A program made the translations under genes and the position numbers. From Dromiciops gliroides (lineage: Eukaryota > Chordata > Mammalia > Microbiotheria > Microbiotheriidae), in contig NC_057863.1 of the NCBI RefSeq assembly GCF_019393635.1, positions 639,368,306 through 639,432,305 of the forward strand: DNA of 64,000 bases, in the 5' to 3' direction. This document shows, in pieces, positions 40,937-52,300 of the stretch. Within the stretch, counting starts at the first letter, position 1. Every line of letters begins with the position of its first letter. The notes under the pieces are model-generated. The model made no database searches. It was not told the origin of the DNA and was given only the letters and a program-made list of their open reading frames with translations.

Positions 40937-41564
40937 CACCTTGTTTTTTTTTTTTATTAAATTTTATTTTCAAATAGATGAACTTTTTCACCCTTCCACT
41001 TCCTTCCCCGCTGCCTGCCACTGAGAAACCAAGAAAACAAAACCCTTGTTACAAATATGTATAAAATCAATTCCCTCATTAGCCACATCCAAAAAAATAA
41101 TAATGCCCCAGCCTACCCTCCGAGTCCATCTCTCTATCAGGAAGTGGGCATCATGTTTCATCAGGACTCTCAAGTCTTTTAAAGTTAATTATCTTTACAA
41201 TGTTGCTGTTAAGTGTATAAATTGTTTCCCGGGTTCTGCTCCCTTCACTTTGTATCAATTCATATAAGTTTGCCCAGGTTTCTCTGAAATACGCCCTTCA
41301 TCATTTCTGATAGCATAACAATATTTCATCACAATCATACGCCATAACTTGTTCAGCCACCCCTACCCCCCCAGCCATGTTTCCAATTCTTTGCCAACAT
41401 AAAAAGAACTGCTATAAATATTCTTGTGTGTATGGGTCTGTTTCCTCTGTCTTTGATCTTTTGAGGATAAAATCTTAGTCATGGTATCACTGGGTCAAAG
41501 TGTTTGCACAGTTTAGTAACTTTGGGGGCATAATTCCAAATTGTTTTCAAAAATGACTGGACCA

Positions 41565-41836
41565 CATGTTCTCTTTCGCAATATGACTAATGTGGAAATA
41601 TGTTTTGCATGATTGTACATGCATGATCTATATCAAATTGTTTTCTTTCTCAAGGAGGGGGAGAGGGAAGGAGGGAAAAAACTGGAACTCAAAATTAAAA
41701 AAAAAGACTAATGGTAAAATTCATTTTAATATGCAATTGGAAAAATAAAATATAAAATTTTCACATTTGAAAAAAAAAGAATTCCCTCCTTTACTTTCTG
41801 ACTATAAGCTTCAGGGGAAAAAATAAAAAAAAAAAA
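41565..41836 (+). mobile_element. Forward L1 3' UTR inserted in the reverse L1
   Basis: ATATGACTAATGTGGAAATA to GGAAAAATAAAATATAAAAT with A-rich tail. Flanks AAATGACTGGACCA / AGATGGCTAGACCA are the diverged target duplication. Confidence 0.8.
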
Positions 41837-42148
41837 AAGATGGCTAGACCAGTTCGTAGCTCCACCAACATTGCAATAATGTCCCTGTTTCCTCACATCC
41901 CCTCCAGCATTGGTCATTTTCTGTTTTTGTCCTTTTTGCCAATCAAATGGATGTGAGGTGGAACCTCAGAGTTGTTTTCATTTGCATTTCTCTAATTAAT
42001 GAATAAGGACATTGTTTTATGGCTATTGATAGCTTGAATTTCTACCTCTAAAAACTGCCTGCTCATCTCCTTTGACCATTTATTAATTGGGGAATGGCTT
42101 GTTTGCACAAAATTCTTATCAGTTCCTTCTATATCTTAGAAATGAGAC

Positions 42149-42279
42149 CCGGGGCAGCTAGGTGGCTCAGTGGATAGAGCACCGGCCCTGGATTCAGGAG
42201 GACCTGAGTTCAAATCTGGCTTCAGATACTTAACACTTACTAGCTGTGTGACCCTGGGCAAGTCACTTAACCCCAATTG

Positions 42280-42319
<40 letters not shown>
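42149..42319 (+). mobile_element. Marsupial tRNA-type SINE with (CA)n tail
   Basis: Full-length SINE whose 3' tail is a run of about 19 CA units instead of A. Duplication AGAAATGAGACC on both sides. Confidence 0.92.
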
Positions 42320-42321
<2 letters not shown>

Positions 42322-42553
42322 AAATGAGACCTTTATTAGAGAACATTGCTGCAAAGATCCCCTCCAATTTACCTTATTCCCTTCTAATTTTAGATGCTTT
42401 GTTTTAGTTTGTGCAAAAAATTTTTAAATTCCATGTAATCAAAATTGCCCATTTTACCTCCTGTGATCCTTTCTATTGCTATTTGCTCGTGAACTCTTCT
42501 CCCATCCATACATCTGACAGGAGATTTCTTCCTTGCTCTTCTAATTCATTTCT

Positions 42554-42709
42554 TTTCTTTTCTTTTCTTTTCCGGTGAGGCATTTGGGGTTAAGTGACTT
42601 GCCCAGGGTCACACAGCTAGTAAGTGTTAAGTGTCTGAGGCTGGATTTGCACTCAAGTCCTCCTGAATCCAGGGCCGGTACTCTATCCACTGCACCACCT
42701 AGCTGCCCC
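42554..42709 (-). mobile_element. Marsupial tRNA-type SINE
   Basis: Antisense copy with TTTTC-repeat leader. Duplication CTAATTCATTTCT / CTAATCCATTTCT. Confidence 0.92.
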
Positions 42710-42769
42710 CTAATCCATTTCTGATGTCACAGCTAAGTCATATATTCATTTGGATCTTAACTCCCTCAT

Positions 42770-42880
42770 TTTATGGAAGAGGAAATAAAGGTCCAGAGAA
42801 GGACTTGTCCAAGGTCACCTGATTAATTAGTAGCAGAGCTAAAATTCGAACCTGGGTCCTCATCTCCCATTGTTCCCATC
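42770..42880 (-). mobile_element. MIR fragment, reverse
   Basis: GGAAATAAAGGTCCAGAGAA and GGACTTGTCCAAGGTCACCT. Short old copy. Confidence 0.6.
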
Positions 42881-42889
42881 TATGCAGGT

Positions 42890-43300
42890 GGTACAGTAGA
42901 TAGAGTAGTAGACAGAGCACTGGGCCTAGAAGACCTGAGTTCAAATCCAGCCTCAGACACTTAACTAGCTTTGTGACCATGGACAAGTCATTAAACCACC
43001 ACTTCCCTCAGTTTGCTCAACTGTAAAAATAAATAGCATTTTCCTTGCTGGGCTGTTGTGAGGGTCAAATGAGATAATATTTGTAAAAGTACTTAGCACA
43101 GGGGCAGCTAGGTAGCGCAATGGATAAAGCACTGGCCCTGGATTCAGGAGGACCTGAGTTCAAATCTGGCTTCAGCCATTTGATACTCACTAGCTGTGTG
43201 ACCCTGGGCAAGTCACTTAACCCTCATTGCCCCCACAAAAAAGAAAAAGAAAAGTACTTAGCACAGCACCTGATGTATGGTAGAGGCTATATAAATGCTT
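42890..43300 (+). mobile_element. MIR/CORE SINE split by a younger SINE
   Basis: GACCTGAGTTCAAATCCAGC, CATGGACAAGTCATTAAACC to AAAAGTACTTAGCACA, resuming after the SINE with the same 16 bases. Confidence 0.75.
43101..43249 (+). mobile_element. Marsupial tRNA-type SINE nested in MIR
   Basis: Full-length. Perfect 16-bp duplication AAAAGTACTTAGCACA at 43085-43100 and 43250-43265. Confidence 0.95.
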
Positions 43301-43745
43301 CTTTCCCCTTTCCTCTATGTATGCTTTGTTCTACCAGGGCTAGTCTCCATGCCACATTCACCCCTGATTCTGGGCTCTGTTTCACATGGGAAGATCTGGC
43401 TCATTGTCTCCCTCAATCTGCCCCACTGTGCCCCAGGTCCACCTCCTCCAGAAAAACTTCCACCCTATAACACTCTCTTCCCTCCCTGGGCTCTGATTGA
43501 CTAAAAGCTTGGTACTCTATCACTTCTGGGGCTTGTCGTGAAGGTAATCACTAGTAATCTTGTATGTCTGGGTAATGTTCTCTCCATACACAACTTGGGT
43601 ACTCCTTGGGGCAAGGGCACACAGTCCCAGAAAGCTGGGATAGGGCTAACCACCCAGTAGGTAGAATGTCATCTTGACTTCATCTCCCCAGCACTTACCA
43701 CAGTGCCTGGCACATAGTAGGTGCTTAATAAATCGATAAATGAAT
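43301..43745 (+). mobile_element. L2 3' region
   Basis: Ends CAGTGCCTGGCACATAGTAG then GTGCTTAATAAATCGATAAA. Followed by AATG repeats. Confidence 0.65.
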
Positions 43746-43769
43746 ATTCAAGAAATGTTCAAATGCATG

Positions 43770-44025
43770 GAGTGAATGAATGAATGAATGAATGATTGAA
43801 TGGATGGATGTTTGTACCCTCTCCCAGCTATGTGTAAATGAGTGAACTTATTGTGACTGAATGATGGCTGGGGCAGTGAAAGAATGAATGTTTGCGAATG
43901 AATGACTGTGTTTGAGAAATGAATTCATTGGGAACAAGTGAATTTGTGAGGGAAGGAATGAATGTGAGTGGATGTGTGTGAGCTGTGAATGAATGCATGT
44001 GGAAATGAATAAATGAATGAAACCC
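43770..44025 (+). repeat. Degenerate (AATG)n
   Basis: Starts as clean GAATGAATGAATGAATGAAT and decays over 250 bp with scattered GAATG units. Confidence 0.8.
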
Positions 44026-44814
44026 ACCCCTTCTTGTGTCCCAAGGGGCTAGGAATTACTTGGAAAAGGTCTGAAGTGACCTCCTTGGCTGCACCCTGCC
44101 TTCCCACCAAGAGGATGGTCCAGCATTGCCACAAAGAGGGCTGATACCAAGGTGGCAGCTGTTGGGGGTGGGGGTGGGGGCGGGAATGCTCCCAAACTAA
44201 CTCTTTACTACCTTCTGTTTGAGAAACTCAGTCAGACTTGGCCCTAAAGAAGCACATCCTGACTTGTCTATGTGCAAGCCAGGATGGGACTAGGGAAGGT
44301 GTGTGGGGGGGGGCAGGGGAACGGTCTGGTTGGCCCCAACCATTTGAAGCAAAAAGGCCAGCTAGGGATTCTTGGAAAGTGTGGTTCTTTCCCTGCCTCC
44401 AGCCGCCGCCCCACACTCTTGGCTGGGTCGGACTCCCCTGGACCTGTTCCCTCCTTCCCTTTCCAACACCAAATATTTGCTCAGGATGTGGCTTCCCTGG
44501 CCAGAGCAGGCTGTTACCAGGAGACGCAGCTCCCCCAGCCTCCTTGTGGAGTGGAGGGCAGGGAGAAGGACCCTGGCCTGGAGACAACACGAAGACCACT
44601 GAACTTGTTCAATGCCCTTCCTGGAGAGTGACGTTGAGATCCCAGGGGATCTGGGAGGCTTCTGGAGTAGGGCAGATAGATACCTGGACTAGCTGCCTGA
44701 CCAGCCCCAATGTGTGAGGACCCCAGGGAAATTAAATGGGGAGATGGGCAAGTGAGATCACAGTGTGGGTACAGGAGAATAAAGAGGGGTGCAAAGAGGC
44801 TACCTTAGAGTGGG

Positions 44815-44945
44815 GGTTTTGAGCCTGGGGTCTGGGGGGAGAGGTCTGTGAAGCTGAATGGGGGGTGGAGATGACATCTTTCCTTTCCCTAACTTCTAAC
44901 TGAAATCTAGCATTTCTTTGAATTCTTTTAAAGCATTGTTGGGAA
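44815..44945 (+). mobile_element. hAT-like DNA transposon fragment
   Basis: TTCTAACTGAAATCTAGCAT and TTTCTTTGAATTCTTTTAAA, the internal part of the same family as 36871-37065. Confidence 0.55.
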
Positions 44946-45209
44946 AAGGAACCCATCCACCGGCAGAGGGGTCCCCGGTCCCTAAGAGGCTCTGAATCTT
45001 TGCCTTAGCAGGAGAGAGAAGGGGTGAGGTGAGGTTGGGAAGGGAGGGGTGACCAAGAGGGAGACTGAAGCGAAGGACCAAGTCAGAGGAGAACGGAAAG
45101 TGCTGGGCTTTCATTCTCTTTCCCTTGCTCGATTTTTCCAGGGTCAAGGGAAAAAGGATGTGTGAACGAAGAGAGAAAGAGGGAAAGAGGAGAATGGGTC
45201 ATCATCTAA

Positions 45210-45400
45210 GCCTAGCCTAGGGGACGGAGCTCTAGACCCCAAGGCAGGACAAAAGTGGATGCCCTTGGGCAAGTCATTTCACCTCAGCCTCAGTGTTCTC
45301 CTCTGAAAAATTGGGATATCATAATAGCAACCTGCCACACAGGTCTGTTATAAAGGACCAAAGGAAATAGCACGCGATAGAGTGATATTAGCTGGTGGCA
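45210..45400 (+). mobile_element. MIR SINE
   Basis: CCCTTGGGCAAGTCATTTCA and GTTCTCCTCTGAAAAATTGG. Old. Confidence 0.6.
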
Positions 45401-45491
45401 TTATTCCGCCCTCCCTGTCCTATTAGACAAAGCCCAGGTGTTATTTGCCTTTCTGTCTTTTTAGTGTGGTCAGGGGAAGTCAGGCACAGAG

Positions 45492-45495
<4 letters not shown>

Positions 45496-45522
<27 letters not shown>
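45496..45522 (+). repeat. (GT)n microsatellite
   Basis: About 13 GT units in the MMP23-MIB2 interval. Confidence 0.9.
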
Positions 45523-45527
<5 letters not shown>

Positions 45528-45680
45528 GGAAGATCACCTCAGATGAGTGTGTCTGGCTCAGCCCCTGGGTCTCAGCCCTTGGGGCCCAACCCTAGGCTTG
45601 GGCTCTCCTTCCTTCAGGAATATGAGGTTTGGGGAGGCGGGGTTCCTTGTTCCCTTTTCTTTCCCACCTTCCCATCTTTC

Positions 45681-45835
45681 ATTTTTGTTTGTTTTTTTGT
45701 GGGGCAATGAGGGTTAAGTAACTTGCCCAAGGTCACACAGCTAGTAAGTGTCAAGTGTCTGAGGCTGGATTTGAACTCAGGTCCTCCTGAATCCAGGGCT
45801 GGTGCTTTATCCGCTGTGCCATCTAGCTGTCCCCC
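45681..45835 (-). mobile_element. Marsupial tRNA-type SINE
   Basis: Antisense copy GGGGCAATGAGGGTTAAGTA to GTGCCATCTAGCTGTCCCC. Confidence 0.88.
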
Positions 45836-46049
45836 CACCCTCTGCTCTTGTGAAAACAGACTGGTCTCTCCCTCCTTCCCGGGATCTCCATTTCCCCCTC
45901 TGGGTCCCACCCACCTCACACTTCCCCAGTGCTCTCCTCTGGACCCTTGCCTCCAGCCGTGGTAGCAGGGGGAGGGGTCCTGAAGCAGTCAGCTGCCCCA
46001 GATCCGGGGTACTGCTGTTCATAAATGGCTTAGGAAAGGGCTACCCATG

Positions 46050-46290
46050 CCCAGCTGGGAGGCACAAGGGATAGAGATCACTGGGTCTAGAGTCAGGAAG
46101 ACCCGAGTTCAGATTTAACCTCAGAGACACTAGCTGTGTGATCCTGGTCAAGTAGCTTAACCGCTGCCTGCCTCAGTTTCCTCACCTGCAAAACAGCACC
46201 TACCTGCCAGGGTTGCTGTAAGGATAAAAAAAAAAATATGAAAAGATAAGCTGCTGAGGACAAGCCTGGCACAGTATTATTCCCTTACCC
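46050..46290 (+). mobile_element. MIR/CORE-type SINE
   Basis: AGTCAGGAAGACCCGAGTTC, GCCTGCCTCAGTTTCCTCAC and ACCTACCTGCCAGGGTTGCT. Confidence 0.75.
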
Positions 46291-46329
46291 TTTGTTGTTC
46301 AGTCAAGTCTGACTTGGGGGTTTTCTTTC

Positions 46330-46480
46330 GTTTTTTTTTTTTTAGTGAGGCAACTGGGGCCAAGTGACCCGCCCAGGGTCACACAGTCAGCAAGTGTCAA
46401 GTGTCTGAGGCCAGATTTGAACTCAGGTCCTCCTGACTCCAGGGCCGGCGCTCCATCCACTGCGCCACCCAGCTGCCCCC
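46330..46480 (-). mobile_element. Marsupial tRNA-type SINE
   Basis: Antisense copy. Duplication GGGGTTTTCTT on both sides. Confidence 0.9.
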
Positions 46481-46509
46481 TCAGGGGTTTTCTTGGCTAA
46501 GATATTGGA

Positions 46510-46690
46510 GGGGGTTGCCATTTCTTTCTCCTGCTCATTTTACAGATGAGGAAACTGAGGCAAACAGGGTGAAGTGACTTGCCCAGGGTCACCCAGCTAG
46601 TGTCTGAAGCTGGATTTGAACTCAGCTTTTCCTGACTCCAGACCCAGATCTCTTTCCACTGCGCCGCCCCTCAAATGACTGATCAAGGTT
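46510..46690 (-). mobile_element. MIR SINE, reverse
   Basis: TTTTACAGATGAGGAAACTG and CTGACTCCAGACCCAGATCT. Confidence 0.75.
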
Positions 46691-46789
46691 ATACTGGAAA
46701 TGAACAACAGTCAGGATCTGAACCCAGGACTCCAGAGCCAGTGCTCTGGGACACCAAAAATTAGCAAGGAGGTAAAGATCTTATCTCCC

Positions 46790-47010
46790 CTCGGGCCAGG
46801 GGCTGTTTTCCTCAGCTCCTGCTACCCTTCAGGATAACCCAGCCTGGAACATCTTCCCTCTTAGAATTAGGCTTCCTTCCTTCAAGCCTCAGCTCTGGGA
46901 CCTCCTCCTCTAGGAAGCCTTTCCTGATTGCACCCTTCTCTCCTCCAAGCTGCTCATGTGTTCTCCATCCTCAAATTACCCACTTGACTTTTGCACATGG
47001 ATGTAGGAAA
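46790..47010 (+). mobile_element. L2 fragment
   Basis: TCAAGCCTCAGCTCTGGGAC and CTCTAGGAAGCCTTTCCTGA, the L2 3' ORF end. A second L2 tail, CTTGAGGGCAGGGACTGGAT, is at about 47170-47225. Confidence 0.65.
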
Positions 47011-48238
47011 TGCCCAAGAAGGGCACGCCCTCTGCCAATGCAGACCTGAGCCCAATCCTGGCTTTGTCTTAGAGTTGCCCCAGGCAGAGGCTCAGTTGGC
47101 ACCAGTCAGACTGAACCAGAGATGGGCCTAGAACTCTGGGTTTACATCGTCTTCCCCATCCCCACCTAGAAGGTAAGGTCCTTGAGGGCAGGGACTGGAT
47201 TTTTGTCTTTATACCCATGGGCATTGGGTGCCACCCAGATCCAGGGAAGGGGCCTGTGGGGATGGGGAGAGGAACTGCTGAGGGGTGGGCCTCCAAAGCC
47301 ACCCGACCACAGGAGTCGGCTGCCCACACAGCCACCCCCTCGCCATGTGGCACCAGCAGAAAGAGCCAGGTTTCAATTACAGCCATTTCCTCAATAAATT
47401 GTCTTATGGAAGTGAGATAAAACACTCATAACATCCAAACCAGGAAATGAAAAGTCCTTGAGGTTGCATAGATGTCTATGGGGACTGCAGGGAGACAGCC
47501 TGGGGCCGGATTTGAATTCAAGGCTCGCTTCTGCCCTGGGCGTTTCACTCTCAAGAGCCACATTTCAGGCAAAGAGAGAGAGGGACAGGCAGGGCCCCGC
47601 TGGGGAGCAGTGGGAGTTTTGTCCGAGGGGAGGGAGGCTGGGCACAGACGGCCAGAGGAAGGGGTCAGACTCATCTGTCTGGGAGTGCAATGGATGAAGG
47701 ACAAAAGGAAGAATTAACCAGCACTCAGTGAAAGGACAGTGGAGGAAGGAGACCAGCAAGGGGACTGGTGGGCACGGAGCCCACACCTGCTACAAAGCAG
47801 GGCATTCTCCATGGGTCTGAGCTCCACAGAGGCCCAGGCCCCTGAATGGCGCCCACTGCGAGGGCAATGGGAAGCCCAGAGGCCTCTCTGGAGAGCGAGC
47901 TAGGGCCTGGGAGCTGGCTGACTCCAGTGGGGCCAAGTGAGGCCAGGGAACTGGAGGCTTTCCCAACGAAGTCAGCGGCCAAGCCCAACATGGGCCCTGG
48001 GGGAGCCAAGGCCCACAGGGCTATGCTGGTTGAGGCACAAAGCAGGGGAAGGGAGGGAGGCACCCTCTGCTCCGGGCAGGGAGCCTGGGCCTCTGCCCTG
48101 ATCCCTGGGGTGCAGCACAGGCCGAGGAGGCCTGCCCCACCCAGAGGGACCCCGAGCCCCCCCCCCATCTGCCCTATCCCCCCTCCAAGAACAGGCAGAC
48201 ACCAGGAGGGACCAAATTCATTTTTCCTTTTATAAAAT

Positions 48239-48286
48239 GCGCGCGCGCACACGTGTGTGTGTGTGTGTGTATGTGTGTGTGTGTGA

Positions 48287-48325
<39 letters not shown>

Positions 48326-48341
48326 TGTGTGTGTGTGTGTT
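48239..48341 (+). repeat. Compound microsatellite (GC)(AC)(GT)(GA)(GT)
   Basis: GCGCGCGCGCACACGTGTGT, then GT, GAGT, a GA run of ~15 units, and GT again. It lies 0.7-0.8 kb below the MIB2 stop, perhaps in or near its 3' UTR end. Confidence 0.95.
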
Positions 48342-49079
48342 TGGGGGTTGCAAAGGCAGATACTAGAAAGATGGCTCTTGTAGAACAGGGCACAGCTGGT
48401 GCCTGGGCTGGGGGGTTCAGATAGCTGATGGGGGATGCGGGGAATCACAACACGCACGCCACACACAGAGCTCACGGGCAGAGGATGAGAAGCACTGGGT
48501 CCCCTGGGCACACACAGCAGCCGGCTTGGCTTCCCATGGGGGAAGTCCCTGAAGCCCCATGGGGTGGACTGGCCAGTGAGAGACTGGAGAAGATGGTGAC
48601 CATGAAGAGGCCCCCCCCCATCCACCTGGGCCCCCAGGCTGCCAGCAGGAGCCCGTCCCGGCAGGGGCACCAGACTTTGAGGCCCAAGCCCTGGCCACCT
48701 CTAGGCCGGGTCCTAGCCTGCCCAAAGCCAGCAGTAGGAGGAGTCTTTGTCAGCACGGTGGGGTGCTGGGTGCCTGCAGGGGCCGCAGGCAGCATGTAAC
48801 CCCAGTGCCCTCTTCAGCTGCCCACGAGGCTGTGCCCCAGGCTGCTGTTCTGGGGAGGTGCCACCCAGCCCACACCTCCCCCACCACCTAAAGTGCAAAA
48901 TCCCTGGATGCTTGGCCCACAGCCCCCTTCCTGCCCATGGCTTAGGCCTCCTTGGGCAGCAAGAGAAGGGCCCACGGACACATCAGAGCATCAAAGGCCT
49001 CTCTCGGGCAGGCTGCCCGCCTCAGGAGGGGGGTGCCCTGGCCTTCTGGATCCCGCAGAGGCCCGTGTCCTCGTGAGGC

Positions 49080-49324
49080 TCAGACAAAGATCTGGATGCG
49101 GTCGCGGATGGCCTGGCGGCAGATGGGGCAGACGCTGAGCGCTGAGCTGCAGTCGAGGCAGGAGCCGTGACCGCACTGGAACACCAGGCGGATGTGGCTG
49201 TCAATGCAGATGGGGCAGGTCATGCGCTCCTCCATCTGCCGGTAGCGGCTCTGCAGCTCCTCCATCAGCTGCCGCTGGCCTGCACACTCCAGCCCCGACA
49301 GGCTGCTCTCCACCTCGCTGCTGT
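49080..49324 (-). CDS. MIB2: MIB2 exon 18: RING2 and stop
   Basis: Encodes [20 protein letters not shown] and onward through [15 protein letters not shown] and [20 protein letters not shown] (TGA at 49082-49080). The catalytic RING has Cys917, 920, 931, His933, Cys936, 939, 946 and 949. Acceptor GCCCCCAG. Confidence 0.97.
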
Positions 49325-52300
49325 CTGGGGGCCCAACACAGTAGGGGGAGGTCAGAGGGCTTCTCCAGCCTGGCCCTGAGCGTCTTGGCCCCTCCTCTCT
49401 GGGAACATGGTCCTCCATACGAGCGCCCAACCACAGGGGAGCCTCACCCCACCCCACCAAGGGTGAGCTAAGAAGGGGGGCCTCCCTCCACCCCCCTGCT
49501 GCCTCCCCCCACCTTGTCGAAGCTTCTTGTTGATTGTCACTTGGCAGCGGATGCATTTCTTCATCCTGCGGGAACACTCTGAGGACAAGCACAAATGACC
49601 AGGGGGCTCTAATCAAGGGTGGGCAGCCCCCATGTCTCCCCTACACCCCCCATCCCCTCCCTGGCCCCTCCCCACCTCACCTTCACACACGATGCTGTGC
49701 TGGCAGGGCAGGAAGAGCACCAGCAGGGCCAGTTCGGAGCAGACGAGGCACTCAGAGGGCCCGGCCCCTGGCCCACCACTGCCGCCGCCTGCCCCACCCA
49801 CGCTCAGGTTGGTCATGGTGTTGGGTGTGCTGTGCATCCTCCGAAGCCCACAGCTCCTCCCTGTGCTGCCCAGAGAGCCCTGCTGCTCCCTGCCCAAGGA
49901 TTGAGGAGGAAAGAGAGAGAAGGGTCACTGGCCTTGTGGCAGTGAGGGCTCGGGCCGGCCCTCCTCCACACAAACGCCCCATCACAAGCTCTCGGTCTGC
50001 AGGGACACACCCCTTGCCCCACTCTGACCTCAGTCCCACCTGAATCTCTGAGCAAAGCCCCGAATGGCCTGGGCCACCCGTCCATCTGTGACCACATCCA
50101 AGGGGCTCTTGCCCCGGTGGTTGGCATAGTTCACGTCAGCACCCTCTTGGGCCAGGAAGCAAGCAATGGCAATGCCCACAGTCAGCTCTGTGCTGCCCAG
50201 GAAGCCGGAGACCTGGGAGAGGAAGGGGGAGGTAGCAGAGAGGCCCTCTGGGGCCATGAGGCCTACAGCAGGCTGTAGCCCCCAGGGAGCTGTTTAGGCC
50301 AGAGCCATGCCCCCAGGAGGAAGGTGTGGGTGAGAGTCAGGGCAGGAGCACCCAACACAGAGAGCAGGCCCACAGGCTCCCCATGGGCATGCCAGCCCAG
50401 AGCCTATAGTTCTTAGGGGTCAGTGCCCCGGGTCCAAGGTGGGAGGGAGATGCAGACCTGGACAAGGTGGGGGCCCCCGGGCAGGAACTCCCGGCCCCAG
50501 CTTCAGCACAGCCCCCAGCAGTGCCCCAAAAAGGGGCTGAGCTGGCCACAAGGACCAGAGGGGGGACACGGAGGGCGGCTGGTGCCCTGTTACCCATCTG
50601 AAGGCCTCTTTCCTGAGCTTCACATACAGGGCCTTTTCCTGAGCCAGGAATTTTATGTGGGGGAAGAAAGGGAAAAGCAGCTGGCACAAGGAAAAAGGCT
50701 GCTTCTGTAGCCCCGGGCCGCACCGCACCACACCCCCAGCCTGGGGAGGCCTTGGCTGCTGGACCTCCTGCTGCTCCAGGAGTCTGTGTGCCAGGGAAGG
50801 GCCTGGAGGCGGTAGGACCATGGGCCCTCCGGAGGCCAAGCGACTATCAAGTCACTGGCATACACCCACTTTATAGAAGAGCAGCCACATCCAGGGCCCT
50901 CAGTCCGGGGTTAGCCTCCCGATGCCCACCCCCATGTCCTACCCTGGAGAAGAGTGAGGCCCCTTCCCCCGCACCGGTGGCCTCAGCCGGGGGGGCCAGC
51001 AGCTGGTGTTTCTCCAGGGCGATGTGCATGGCAGTGTCCCCAGCCTCGTCCTCGGCATTGACATCACTGCCGGCGCTCACAAGCAGGAGCAGCAGCGCCA
51101 CGTGGGCCTGGGTCACTGCCAGGTGCAGCGGCAGCTGGTGGCGATTGTTGCGGAGGTTCACGTCACAGCGACCCTGCAGGCAGAGGGGGCCCCTGGGTGT
51201 CAGGCTCAGGAGCCAGGCCCCCCGGGGAGCAGAGCAGGAGGCTCCTGGGCTGGTCAGCTGGGATAGCCTCCCACGGGCCCCCCGGGGCATCATCCAGAGG
51301 CTACACCCCCCAGCGGGTGGCTCTCCTGTCCACCTGTGGTTCTCCACTCCTCTGACCAATCCTCCCAGGGAATGGGCTACCCACCCACCCTGGAGGCCTT
51401 CTTGAGCACTCAGGCTGCCAACGTGGCTTTGTCTCACAGACAAGGACAGAAGCCCAGAGAGGGACAGTGCCTTGCTCAGGTCACACAGCTGGGCCTCAGT
51501 CTCACTCAAGGACCCCATCCCTGCCCCCACCCACATGCCCTGCCCTCCACCAGCCCCAACCTCTTTGATGAGGATCTCGGCCACCTCCCGGTGGTTATTG
51601 AGGGCGGCGAGGTGGAGGGCCGTGAAGCCATCATCCTTTTTGGTGTCTACTAGCTGCCGGGCCCGGGCCAAGATTCTCCTGACGGCTCTGCCAAGAGGAA
51701 AGGGGCTCGTGGGGGCCCTGGGCACTGGCTGTGTGGAGGTCTGGGAGGGAGGGCAGGAGCCTGCCATGGGCAGAGATCTCAGGGTCTGGCGAGGCCCCTT
51801 GCTCAAAGTCCCCGAGCAGATGGTGTCAGAAGTGGGATCTGAACCCAGCTCCTCTGACCCAGGGCCACGGCTCCTTCCTGGGGAAGGGAGCCTCCTGGGC
51901 TGCTGCCCTGGAGTTGGGCCTCAGGCTGCTGGGGTGGGAGCCTTCCCCCAGCCACACCTCCGAGTGGGAGCGCTTAGGGCACCTCGGCTCTGCCCCCCGC
52001 AGGGACATGAGGCCCCTGCCTGCCCTCCGAGGGGGCCGGGGACTGGGTGCCAGGGCCTTGCTTCTGGTCCAGCCCTGGGTCCCAATCATGGGTCCCAGAC
52101 CCCGCCTGACCCCACTCACAGCGCGCTGCCTTTGAGTGCCGCATGGTGGAGAAGGCTGAAGCCTTGGCAATTGGAGGCGGTGAAGTCAATGGTGGGCACC
52201 TCGGTGAGGATCTCGATGATGCCCTTGGCATCTGCTGAGATGGCACAGTGCAAGGGAGTGTCTCCACACATGTCCTATGGGAATGCCAATGACTTGGCTC

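Larger units (their letters stand above)
40945..42540 (-). mobile_element. L1 3' half, reverse, with two later insertions
   Basis: Reverse L1: CATAACTTGTTCAGCCAC, TTTGCCAACATAAAAAGAAC, GGTATCACTGGGTCAAAGT and, after insertions, TTTGACCATTTATTAATTGG. Interrupted by a forward L1 (41565-41836) and a SINE (42149-42319). An old ORF2 3' region plus 3' UTR. Confidence 0.85.
40132..49079. other. MMP23-MIB2 intergenic region
   Basis: About 8.9 kb between the MIB2 stop and the MMP23 start, both on the minus strand. It holds SINEs, an L1 with an oppositely oriented L1 inside, MIR, L2 and hAT fragments and several microsatellites. The MIB2 3' UTR must lie in the upper end (below 49079). The MMP23 promoter should lie just above 40131, where the DNA is GC-rich without an obvious TATA box. 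Open frames here do not resemble known proteins. Confidence 0.6.

Noticed and set aside
43770..44025. CRISPR-like regular repeats
   Set aside because: Short 4-bp AATG units without spacers in a vertebrate genome; a simple microsatellite.
44238..44717. 159-codon open frame in the MMP23-MIB2 interval
   Set aside because: Low-information Gly/Pro/Trp-rich translation of GC-rich DNA; no splice or homology support.
47725..48393. 222-codon minus-strand open frame below MIB2
   Set aside because: Built on the microsatellite (His-Thr and Ser-Leu repeats) and GC-rich flanks; no protein family resemblance.
50871..51806. 311-codon minus-strand open frame as a separate gene
   Set aside because: It is MIB2 exons 13 and 14 read through an intron that happens to be open; both splice boundaries are clear.
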